Source of the DNA: Closterium sp. NIES-65
Taxonomy: Eukaryota; Streptophyta; Zygnematophyceae; Desmidiales; Closteriaceae
DNA: 64,000 nucleotides
Direction: 5' to 3'
Assembly: GCA_948144175.1 (NCBI GenBank)
Contig: CANXME010002192.1
Span: forward strand, 1,054,001 to 1,118,000
Position numbers and translations under genes: made by a program. The notes below the pieces were generated by a model. That model saw only the letters and a program-made list of their open reading frames with translations. It was not told where the DNA came from and did no database searches. Position 1 is the first letter of the stretch. Each line of letters begins with the position of its first letter. Positions 18,206-29,400 of this stretch are shown piece by piece.

Positions 18206-19614
18206 CTGCTGTTGGTGCTGCTGCCGCCCGGTTCGTTGTTCTTGCCGCCTGTATCGCTGTTGTTGCCATCCGTATCGCCATTGCTGCCGCCCGTCAATCC
18301 GCCCAGCATGGCAGCCAGCACCTCTGGCCGCAGCCCCTCCACGACCGTCGGGCGGCATCTGTCGTCCGTATCTCCCAGACCCAGCCGGCCATTGCCGCCC
18401 GCTCCGAACGCATAAACAGTCCCATCCCTAGCTAGCACGAGAACATGGCTCCTTCCTGTTGCGACCTGCTGACATGGCACACCTCTTAAAGCCTCCACTA
18501 ATTTCGGCTGAGGAAATTTCTTCCCCACCCCGTCGTGCCCGTGACCACAGCACCCGTTAGTGTCCTGCCCCATAGTGTAAACCTTCCCGGACCTCGTTAG
18601 TATCACAGTGAAGGCCCTCCCCCCTGCCACTTGCGCCACTCTCTCCCGCATACCGCCCTCTTCTTCCTCCCTACTCGCCCCGTTCCCTCCATTTTCCCTG
18701 TTTCGCCCGTTCCCTCCATTCCCCTCCGCGTCCGCGCTTCCCCCCACCGCGATTTGCGCCCTCAGGGCCCCCCTCCGCCCACGCGCCCCTCCCCGCCGCT
18801 GCTGCACCTGCTGCTGCGCGTGAGCGGCAGGTCTCTCCGCGCCTGCTACTGCCGAACTAGTTGTTGCTGCCGAGCCTGGAGCTGCGGTACTACCGCCAGT
18901 TCCGATTCGGACCGCCGCCAGGCCGGCAGCAAGGGCGGCAGCCGCCCACCCTTGGCCTGCCGCCTGGTTCTCATCTCTCGCCAAGGGAGGTTCATTCAGG
19001 GCAGGTTGATCCGGGGCAGTGACTGGGGCAGGCAGATCTGGGGGAGGTTGATTTGACGCTAACGGAAGGGTGAACTGCGGGGAACCGTCTCGCGAGCCTG
19101 AACCGTACACCCATAGCTCGCCGTTTGTCTTTATCTGGAATGAACAGTAATCGCCCGCGTAAACTGCTGATGCCAACTCGCCAGAGTTCCGCGCGCCGGC
19201 GCTCGGCGGGCGGGCTCCCCCTCGCATCCCCTCTTCCTCCGCCTCCCTCCGCAGCCCCCAGGCGTCCTCCACCGCCCATGCGAAGCGCAGCACGCGCAGC
19301 CAGCTTCCGCCGCACCGCTGCGCCGCCATTCCGCGCAGTAGGTCCGCCGGCACGCGCGCCAGCAGCGGGTGGCGCAGGCATCGCGCGCGCGCGGCGGTTT
19401 CAACAACGGAGTGACGGCGGTTCGGGGGAAGCAGGAGCGGGCGGCGGAGGGCGTAGCAGACCGCCTCGAGCCGCGCGAGGTCTTCTGGGGAAAGCTCGCG
19501 GTTGGGGTCGGAGGACGGCCGGGAAAGCAGGTGCAGAAGGACGTCTTCTGATAGGTCGGCGAAGGACGTTGGCGAAGGCGTCGCAGGAGTTGATGGTACG
19601 AGTGCCGTGGCCAT
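16219..19614 (-). CDS. F-box-like / RCC1-repeat propeller protein
   Basis: Predicted seven-bladed RCC1 propeller with an F-box-like N-terminus, so possibly a substrate receptor of an SCF ubiquitin ligase or a scaffold (inferred). Exons on the minus strand: 19614-17638, 17270-17163, 17055-16897, 16314-16219; all junctions phase 0, 779 residues. FADLSEDVLLHLLSRP with a following LARLEAVCYAL resembles an F-box. RCC1-type blades then follow with the usual ending (VYxxGxxxxGxLG): GELWVYGSGS, GKVYTMGQDTNGCCG, GTVYAFGAGGNGRLGLGD, GVVLAFGRGHSGQLG, GRVHMWGSGYCGCLGNG, GQVLAFGWTAFGGLG and GTCIGFGDNEQGQLEL. Long Gly/Ala/Ser low-complexity inserts separate some blades. It is transcribed divergently from the Puf gene. 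A role in chromatin (Ran exchange) or in UV-B sensing cannot be assigned, because the RCC1 fold serves many functions. Confidence 0.82.
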
Positions 19615-20588
19615 AGCCGGAAACGACCTTGGAGTAATCGCTACTACGAGTCTGCTCCTGGAGAGGATTCTAGAGCGGAGCTTGGAAACACAAGACGAAG
19701 AATAGTTTAAAATTATGGAGCTAGCGAGGCTGTTTGTTGGGTTGTTACGCGTAGTCAGCTACTATCGCTACGGCCGGAAATAGTTGAGCTGCAGTCCTGT
19801 AATACAGATGTGCTGAGTGAACTTCGCTGTGGCACCCTTTATATAACGCTCCAGCATGAGATGTCCTCGTGGCGAAGTTGCTGCTGCTGGTTTCTAATGT
19901 CGTAGACGTTTTTGTGCGTTTCGATACGGTTTTGCGTGATATATTTTGTTGATTTACGGTGCTTCTTCTCTCTCAACGGCTTTTTCCTTCGGTAGCAGGT
20001 GAGGTGTGGAGGAGGAGTTGAAAATTGTGGTGGTTTGCGACGAAATTGCGGTTTGGCGCGAGTCGCAGAGATGTTCGCGACATTAGCGGAAAGCGAGAAT
20101 ATGAGGAAGCTGATACGGGTGAATACACGCCCTCCGATTCTTTGCGAACGGCTGCGATGCGTAATGTTTGCCTGTCAACGAGGGAATGTTACGAAATGTG
20201 CAGGAAGATCAGCCAATAAAAAGCGAGAACCAGCGCGATCATCTATGCAAGGCTCAGTTCGTTTGACGTGGTGGGAAAGTCGACGAATTGGGGAGACTGC
20301 GATGGTAGATTTCGGGAATGTGCTGTCAGCAGACCAATCAGAGCGCGTTCAGACACAGTAACGAGAACTCGGTCTGTGACAGTATAACACCGTATGACAC
20401 CGTACGTACACTAACAATGTGTATCTGCATCACCTACACCGAGAAATGTTCTACCCCGAACAGCTAGCAACTCGCATTTTCGCACCTGATCTTGAACAAG
20501 AGCCAGTCTCCTCCAATATCCCAACCATTTCCACAACAGTGCTCCAAATACTTCTCATTTGAACTGAGCTACAGAAGCGCCTAGACCC
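19615..20588. promoter_or_regulatory. Divergent intergenic region, RCC1 gene and Puf gene
   Basis: Just under 1 kb separates the two divergent start codons, so both promoters must lie here. No specific box can be assigned. The sequence is less GC-rich than the genes and contains only short open frames. Confidence 0.5.
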
Positions 20589-23500
20589 ATGGCAGACAGT
20601 TGGGGGGGAAATCCTCGCGGCGGAGGCCGCGGGAGAGGCGGAAGAGGTGGAAGTGGCGGAAGAGGCGGAAGTGGCGGGCGAGGCGGACGAGGCGGGCGAG
20701 GGTTTAGCGGATCATTTGGGGGTTCAAGGGACTCGCAAGGTTCAGGGTATAAGGGAGGTTGGGGCGGGGCTGGGCGGGGATCGGATGGAGGAGGGGGAAG
20801 ACGAGGGGGAGGCTGGGGAGGCGGGCGCGGAAGAGGGGACGAGAGGGGCGGAAGAGGCGGGGGACGGGGCGAGTGGGGTAGACAGCAGGGCGCAGCTGGC
20901 GGAGCGATTGGGCGCGGAGGGAGCGCCAGCCCCGGCGACTCGAGAAAGCGCAAGTTTGAAGGCGCAGGCGGAGGTTCCAGCGACGGTGGAGGGGGAGGCG
21001 CGCGCGGGCGAGGGTGGGGGAGAGGCGGCGGGCGCGGGAGGGACGGGGGACGAGGCGGGGGACGGGGCGGCGGACAGGGGCGGGGGGGAGGAAGAGGGGA
21101 GAGCGCACCTAGCGGACCGATGGATAGGAAGCAGAGGAAGGTGCGTGCAATGGCACTCATGGCATTCGTCGGCTTTAAAGCACCTCGTCATTCCCATGAA
21201 CACCGTCCCTCCTTTGAACCCTGTTCCCCCCTCAAAACCCTTCCCTTTTGTCCACCTCTCCTACCCTCTGTACCATCCGGCGCCTGCTGCATTAAACCCT
21301 CTCGCACCTCCTCTCCTCTTATCACTTATCACTCCCACTCTCTCCCCCCCGCCCGTCGCCTCTTAGTTTTCTCCTCTCCTCCACCGCTCCCCCTCCTACC
21401 CTGTCTCCCTCCTTCCTCTCCCTCCCCCCTCCTCCCCGTTCCCCCTCCTACCTTTTGCCCTGCGCACAGGAGTTGGCGGAGGCGCGGAAGAAGCGCCGCC
21501 GCCCGCTCTTTGATCTCGAGAAGGTGGGCGCAGAGAGGGTTTAGCGCGCCAGGATTTAGCTCCACCTTGAAACCCCAGAACTCTGGATTTGGAACAGGCG
21601 TGTTCCGGGGATAGGGGTTTAGCACTTTCCAAGTGTAGTGAGAGGCGGGCTTGGTGCAAACGGGTTGGGTGCATCAGCGCAGTGCGGGCGTGAGTATGGG
21701 TTTATGGGTGTAGGAGAGAGGCTCGGGGAGGGGCGATAGGAGACTATGTCTGTACTAGCCACGCCATGCCACGCCCTGCCACGACCTGCCACACGCCATG
21801 CCACGTGATGCCACGCCATGCCAAGTCCTGCCACACGCGATGCCATGCGATGCGATGCTATGCCATGCCATGCCGTGAAAGGCCATAGCCTGAACGTGCC
21901 CTCTCGTGTGCACGTTGGTCTCATTTGATTTGTGCTGTATACTGCTATGTGTGCATGTGTGACTGAATGCGTGGGTGATTGCACATCTGTGTGACTGTAC
22001 ATGTGTGTGACTGAATGCATGTGTGACTGTACATGTGTGTGACTGAATGCATGTGTGACTGTACATGTGTGTGACTGTACATGTGTGTGACTGAATGCAT
22101 GTGTGACTGTACATGTGTGTGACTGAATGCATGTGTGACTGTACATGTGTGTGACTGTACATGTGTGTGACTGTACATGTGTGTGGCTGAATGCATGTGT
22201 GACTGTACATGTGTGTGACTGAATGCATGTGTGACTGTACATGTGTGTGACTGAATGCATGTGTGACTGTACATGTGTGTGACTGAATGCATGTGTGACT
22301 GTACATGTGTGTGACTGAATGCATGTGTGACTGTACATGTGTGTGACTGAATGCATGTGTGACTGTACATGTGTGTGACTGAATGCATGTGTGACTGTAC
22401 ATGTGTGTGGCTGTATATCTGTGTGAGTGCACCAGGAGTTGACGCTACTGTGGGAGAAGAGTCGGCAGAGGAACATCGACATGGAGAAGAAGCGCAAGTG
22501 AGTGCCCCGTGCGTGTGTGCCCCGTGCGTGGGTGCCGAGAGTGCGTGGGTGCTGAGAGTGCGTGGGTGCCGAGAGTGCGTGGGTGCCGAGAGTGCGTGGG
22601 TGCCGAGAGTGCGTGGGTGCCGAGAGTGCGTGGGTACCGAGAGTGTGTGGGTACCGAGAGTGCGTGGGTGCCGAGTGGTGAGGGGGCGAGAGGTGGGAGT
22701 GTGAGGTGGGGAGAGAAAGGGGGGGGTAGAGGGGCGCTGAAACCTTGCTCAGAAGTGAGTGCCGAAACCGCCCCCCCCCCCCCCCCCCCCCTCCCCCCCT
22801 CTCCTCTCTCTTATGGTCCATCACTGGGGCATCTCTGAGTCAGACTGGCATCCGGAGATGTCTAAATGCGCCCTTTCTTTTTTCTCCTCGTCTTTCCTCC
22901 TCGCTTCCCAGGCTGGTGACAATGATGACTGCGGAGATGAAGGGGAAGATGGTGGAGATGATGGCGAGCTCACACACGGTCTCACGCGTGCTGCTGCTCT
23001 GCTCATTCACGCCTGCTGCTCTGCTCATTCCCTGTTCCCTCGTCCTCTCCCCCCTCTTCTTCTTCTCACCTTGAACTCATCTCTCTCACTCCTCCTCCTC
23101 CCAGGCTGGTGACAATGATGACAGCGAAGATGAAGGGGAAGATGGTGGAGATGGCGCGCTCACACACCGTGTCACGAGTGCTGCAGATGTGTGTCAAGCA
23201 CGGCCGCAAGGAGGAGCGGGAGGCTGTGTTTTCTGAGCTGCGCCCGCACTGCCGTGAGCTGGCAGTGCATCCCTACGCGCACCACTTGGTCAACCGCATG
23301 ATGGACCATGGTAAGCATGTGATGGTTTTCCTACATGGTGCATGCATGGTACGTTGTGTGTCAAGCACGGCCGCAAGGAGGAGCGCGAGGCTGTGTTTTC
23401 GGAACTACGCCCGCACTGCCGCGAGCTGGTCGTGCACCCGTACGCCCACCACCTGGTCAACAGGATGAATGATGGACCATGGTGGGTTTCATTGATAAGC

Positions 23501-26372
23501 TTCTCTTCCTTTCCGGTAAACTCAATCATCGCTGCACTGCACTGCCGCGAGCTGCCTATGCACCTGTATGCTCCTCACCTGTATGCTCCTCACCACCTGG
23601 TCAACCGAATGATGGACCAGCCTCTCCTCCTTTCTGTCTCCCTTTCCCTTTCTGTTTCCTGTATCTTGCTCCTACTTCCATCTACGTTGATCGAACTTTC
23701 AAGTTCCTTGATCTTGCTCCTAATTCCCGTGTACGCATGGCAGCGAGCAAGGAGAAGAAGCACGACATTGTGGGGCAGCTGAGGGGTCATGAGGTCGAGA
23801 TGAGTTGACGAGATTCTCAAAAGTGGTACCAGCCTTGCCCGTCTTTCCCTCTGCTATTCCCCTCCTCCCGCTGTATGCATGGCAGCGAGCAAGGAGAAGA
23901 AGCACGACATCGTGGGGCAGCTGAGGGGCCATGTGGTGGAGATGATGCGGCACCCTGTCGCCAGTGCTGGTATGCAAGTGGGGAAAGGGGGGGTTGGGGA
24001 AAGGGGGGGTTGGGGGAAGGGGGGGTTGGGGGAAGGGGGGGTTGGGGGAAGGGTGGGTTGGGGGAAGGGTGGGTAGGTGTTGCTATACGTGAGAGCGTAG
24101 TGTCATGTATTTCAGCTGATGCATGCGCCACAGACCAGCCGAAGGGCCATGTGGTCGAGATGATGCGCCACTCTGTTGCCAGTGCGGGTATGTTTCTGAT
24201 GCCATGCCACGTACTCATGGTGCCATGCCACGTACTCATGGTGCCATGCCACGTACTCATGGTGCCATGCCACGTACTCATGGTGCCATGCCACGTACTC
24301 ATGGTGCCATGCCACGTACTCATGGTGCCATGCCACGTACTCATGGTGCCATGCCACGTACTCATGGTGCCATGCCACGTACTCATGGTGCCATGCCACG
24401 TACTCATGGTGCCATGCCACGTACTCATGGTGCCATGCCACGTACTCATGGTGCCATGCCACGTACTCATGGTGCCATGCCACGTACTCATGGTGCCATG
24501 CCACGTACTCATGGTGCCATGCCACGTACTCATGGTGCCATGCCTTGTGCTATTGTAGCCTTGTGGTGCTATGTCACAGTGCCGTCTTGAGTCTGCTCAA
24601 TCCTTCCATGTTTCTCACTTGTCCCCGCCTCTTCCTCCCTCTTCACCTCTCCCTCCCTCCCTTACCTCTCTCCCTCCCCCCTCCCCCACCAGTCATAGAG
24701 CACGCCTACCAGCTCTTACCTCCGCCTCAGCGCTTCGCGCTAGCAACGGACTTCTTTGCACCAGACTTCCGCCTCGTCCCCTCGCTCGCCCTCCCTGGCG
24801 CCGGCCGCCTCTCCGACCTGCTATCCAGCCTCCCTTCGCTCCCCCAGGGAGTTCTCCTCTCGCCTCTTCCCCACACTCGGCCTTCCCCCTCACTCGTGTC
24901 CCTCCTCTCTCTCTCTCTCCCTCCCACTCCCCTCCCCCCGCCAGTCATAGAGCATGCATATCAACTCTCCCCACCCCCTCAGCGATCAGCCCTAGCATCC
25001 GAGTTCTTTGCGCCAGACTTCCGCCTCTTCCCCTCGCTCGCCCTCCCGGGCGCCGGCCGCCTCTCCGACCTCCTGGCCAACCTCCCCTCGGGCACCTCCC
25101 GCCAATCAGTGCTGCAGCACCTGGAAACTTCCCTGCAGCCGATCCTGGAGAAGGGCATAGTGGATCATTCCCTGTTCCACCGCGTGCTAGCGGACTACCT
25201 GGGCGTCATCTCCAAGGTGTGGTGGGCCTGTGGGGTGGGGGTGGGGGGGGGGCACCAGCCGGCAGTCCGTGCTGGGGAGGAAATGGCATCACCAGAATTT
25301 CATCCCGTCATTCCCAGAGTCAACCCACTTCCACCGCCCCCGCCCCTCCCCCCACCCCCCCTCCTCCTCTTCCCCTCCCGTCCTGTTTGTTTGGAGTGCA
25401 GAGGGAGGTGGCGGAGGTGAGGCAGCAGCTGATGGGGGCGCTGCTGCTGCGCATGGTGCACACGCGGGATGGGGTCAGGATCGCCAATACTATGGTGGCA
25501 CAAGCAACTCCAAAGGTGAGCAACGCCCAAGGTGAGCAACGCCCATGGTGAGCAACGCCCATGGTGAGCAACGCCCAACCTGTGCTAATCCCAACCTGCG
25601 CTGATAATGCAGTTATCTTACAACTACAGCGCTCGGAATCTCACAGCCACCAACCAACTAACCATCCAACCATTTGATCCATCTCTTCCATTTCACATGT
25701 GTTCCGTGGAATGTGGCATGGCATGGCATGACCTGTCCTGTTTGTCATGTGGCATGGTCTAAAAATTATGGCCTGACGTGGCATGGGATGTCCGTTTTTG
25801 CTTGGCATGGCATGACATGGCACGGCATGTCTGTGCAAACGGCAGGAGATGCGGCGGGTGGTGAAGGCGCTCAAGGGGGTGGTGGCGCGGGTGATGTGTG
25901 ACGACCACGGCCACCTGCTGCTGCTGCAGCTCTTAGAATCCGCCTCGTCAGGCCCAATCAACCGGGTAGGCGTCTCTGACCTGACCCAATAAACTGGGTA
26001 GCATACCATATCACGCCCTTGGAGCAGAGGCATGATGTGTCGCGGTTAGCATGAGGCGATTTTTGAGTCGACTCAAAAATCGCCTCATCACAAGCAGAGG
26101 CATGATGTGTCGCGGCTAGCATGTGACGACCACGGTCACCTGCTGCTGCTGCGGCTGGTCAAATCAGCGTCCTCAGGCCCGCTCAGGCAGGTATGCTTGT
26201 TCGACCTTTGAACATAGCATAGCATACCACGCCCTTCCCAACTTTCCTATGGAACAGCATGCTACCACGCCCTTGGAACAGCATGCTACCACGCCCTTGG
26301 AACAGCATGCTACCACGCCCTTGGAACAGCATGCTACCACGCCCTTGGAACAGCGGCACATTTGGATGGTGA

Positions 26373-26426
<54 letters not shown>

Positions 26427-29400
26427 CACCCAAGGCTGCCCTTCCCAACTTTCCTTCTCCCGACCGCTTCCCTTCTCCCGACCGCTTCCCTTCTTCCTCC
26501 CCACACCCCGTGTGTCTGTTCATTCAGTTTGTGATTAAAGAGCGCTTGAAGGACTGCAGGAGCGCATTGGTCACTTAATGCCGTCAGCCTTGCTGCTCTG
26601 TTTTCCCTCCCCCACTCCAGTTCGTGATCAAGAAGCTCTTAAAGCACGTGTTTGGGGTCATGCAGGACCCCATTGGCCGCCCCAACCCTTCCCCCCTCCT
26701 CTGTTTCCCCCCTCTCACTTCGTTTTCAAGAAGCTCCTGAAGGACCTGTTCGAGGTCGTGCAGGAGCAAATCAGCCACCTGAGCGCTCTCCTGCTCCTTG
26801 CCCATTGCGCCCCTCCCCCACTCCTCCATTTCGTGATCAAGAAGCTCCTGAAGGACCTGTTTGAGGTCGTGCAGGAGCAAATCAGCCACCTGAGCGCTCT
26901 CCTGCTCCTTGCCCCAATTGCGCCCCTCCCCCACTCCTCCATTTCGTAATCAAGAAGCTCCTGAAGGACCTGTTCGAGGTCGTGCAGGAGCAAATCAGCC
27001 ACCTGAGCGCTCTCCTGCTCCTTGCCCCCATTGCGCCCCTCCCCCACTCCTCCATTTCGTAATCAAGAAGCTCCTGAAGGACCTGTTCGAGGTCGTGCAG
27101 GAGCAAATCAGCCACCTGAGCGCTCTCCTGCTCCTTGCCCCCATTGCGCCCCTCCCCCACTCCTCGATTTCGTAATCAAGAAGCTCCTGAAGGACCTGTT
27201 CGAGGTCGTGCAGGAGCAAATCAGCCACCTGAGCGCTCTCCTGCTCCTTGCCCCCATTGCGCCCCTCCCCCACTCCTCCATTTCGTAATCAAGAAGCTCC
27301 TGAAGGACCTGTTCGAGGTCGTGCAGGAGCAAATCAGCCACCTGAGCGCTCTCCTGCTCCTTGCCCCCATTGCGCCCCTCCCCCACTCCTCCATTTCGTA
27401 ATCAAGAAGCTCCTGAAGGACCTGTTCGAGGTCGTGCAGGAGTGCGCCGCCTGCTGTTAGCATAATTTCCACTCCTTGTCCCCCCGTTTCATCTGCAGTT
27501 CGTGATTAAGGAGCTCCTGAAGGGCATGTTGGAGGTCACGCAGGAGCAAATCAGCCATCTAACGTCAGCCTCTTTTGCCCTCCTTGCCTTCCTTTGCCCC
27601 TGTGACCGCCCGGCTCTCACTCCAGTTCGTGATCAAAGAGCTCTTAAAGGACCTGTTCGAGGTCATGCAGGAGCGCATTGGCCGCCTGATCCATTCTTTG
27701 CCCCTTTGCCCCCTGTGCCCACCTTGCGCCCCCCGTCTCACTCCAGTTCGTGATCAAGGAGCTCTTGAAGGACCTGTTGGAGGTGATGCAGGAGCGCATT
27801 GGCCGCCGGTTCCTGCTGCAGCTGCTGGCCCCCTCCTCCCACCGCTACCTGCCGCCCGATGCCGCCCAGGCCATTGTGCTGGGCGGCAGAGTGGTGGAGG
27901 AGGTAAAGGAGGAGAAGGAGGAAGAAGGGGAGGAGGGGGAGGAGGAGGGAGGTGAGGAGGGAGAGGAAGGGGAGGAAGAGGAGATGATGGTGGAAGGGGA
28001 GGATGGAGAGGAGGAAGGAGAGGAGGGGGAGGAGGAGGGGGAGGAGGAAGGGGAGGGAGTTGAGATGGAAGAGGAAGAGGGATGAGGAGGAAGGAGAGGG
28101 GGAGGAGGGAGAGGGTGAAGAGGGGGAGGATGAGGGAGAGGAAGGGGAGGAAGGAGCGGAAGGAGAGGAGGGAGAGGAGGGGGAGGAAGGGGAGGAGGAG
28201 GAAGGAGAGGAAGGAGAGGAAGGAGAGGAGGGAGAGGAGGAAGGAGAGAAAACGATCAAGCCCGGGAAGAAGAAGGGGAAGCTGGATGGCAAGAAGAGAA
28301 AGGCGGCAGCAGCAGCAGCTGCTGCGTTGGATGATAGTGATGATGATGATGAGGAGGAGGATGAAGGGGAGGAGGAGGGCGAGGGAGGGCAGGGGTCCCG
28401 GTCCCTTGCGAAGAGGAGGAAGCTTCTGGTGGATTCGGGGTTGGCAGAGGTGAGTGGAGAGGAAGGAGTGGTGAGATGGGGTGGGATGGGATTGGATGGG
28501 GTGTGGACTCTCACTTACCTAGCTGTGCTGCTTCGCCAGGTACTGCTGTGCTGGGCTCCATTTCCCTGTGCGGCTGTGTTGATTCAGCAGATTTTCAAGC
28601 TGGCAAGGCGGCGTCCAGCAGCCATGCTTTCTCTCCAGGTGTCTCGTCTCGTGATATTGTTGGCTTGTTGCATTGTCAGCCACCTGGTGTGTGTGTTTGT
28701 GCTGCCTTGTCCCTGCTGCAATGTGCTGCTCCCCTTGTGTCGCTCCTTACGTTGCTCCCTTGTTCTCAATTCAACAGGAGATGCTGAAGCTGGCAACGGA
28801 GCATGCAGGAGCCATGCTCACCTCTCAGTTCGCCTCTGATGTCATCTACGAGGTAAGATGCACTGTTACAGTTTCGTATAGGTACTATGTGCTGTTACAG
28901 TTTCATCTAGGTACGATGCGCTGTTACAGTTTCGTTTGTGACATGTGTGTAGTTTCTTCCGTCTCATGTTATAGCTGAATGACACGTTTGCACAACCTCA
29001 TCTGTCCCTCACGATTCATTCAACACTCTTTCACGATTGCTCTTGTTCATTTCCTCTCCCTTCCTTTCCACACATCATAACTGTAACACAATCCCTCCCA
29101 CCTCTCGCCCTCCCTCTCCTCTCCTCATTCACCTCCCTCCATGGCCCCCTCCCTCCCTACCTCACCGCCCCTTAGCTTGCCCAAGGAGGGGACGCTTCTC
29201 TACTCGCCCTCCACCACCCCTCACTCCTCTCCGCCCTGCACTCTTCCATCGCCGCCGCTGCCTCTGCTCCCCCACACCTCTGCTAATACCGCTCCCTTCT
29301 TCATTTCCCCCACCCCCCATCTTCCCCCCCCAGCTTGCCTGAGGAGGGGACGCATCTCTGCTCGCCGGCCACCACCTTTCACTCCTGTCTCCTCTGCACT

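Noticed and set aside
17728-19056. Plus-strand open frames inside the RCC1 gene
   Set aside because: They are antisense to the RCC1 exon and made of its low-complexity inserts; no domain was recognised.
20555-21203. Pro-rich minus-strand open frames
   Set aside because: They are shadows of the RGG-rich first exon of the Puf gene, which has better coding logic.
21619-22824. Long minus-strand open frame with repeated His/Thr/Ser units
   Set aside because: It is the translation of the TG-rich minisatellite in a Puf-gene intron and has no non-repetitive coding support.
22912-23030. First copy of Puf exon 4 as a real exon
   Set aside because: It runs into non-coding sequence without a donor that would keep the frame; the copy at 23105-23310 continues correctly.
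24201-24545. CRISPR-like regular array
   Set aside because: The units are directly tandem with no spacers, and the locus is a eukaryotic intron.
23817-24558. Repetitive open frames on both strands (STWHGTM, HVLMVPC units)
   Set aside because: The 21-bp minisatellite is a multiple of three and so stays open in several frames; not a gene.
27900-28450. Arg/Glu-rich frame beginning near 28003 as a separate gene
   Set aside because: Its later part reads into the conserved KLLVDSGLAE motif of the Puf protein; the early basic part is the GA-repeat read out of frame.
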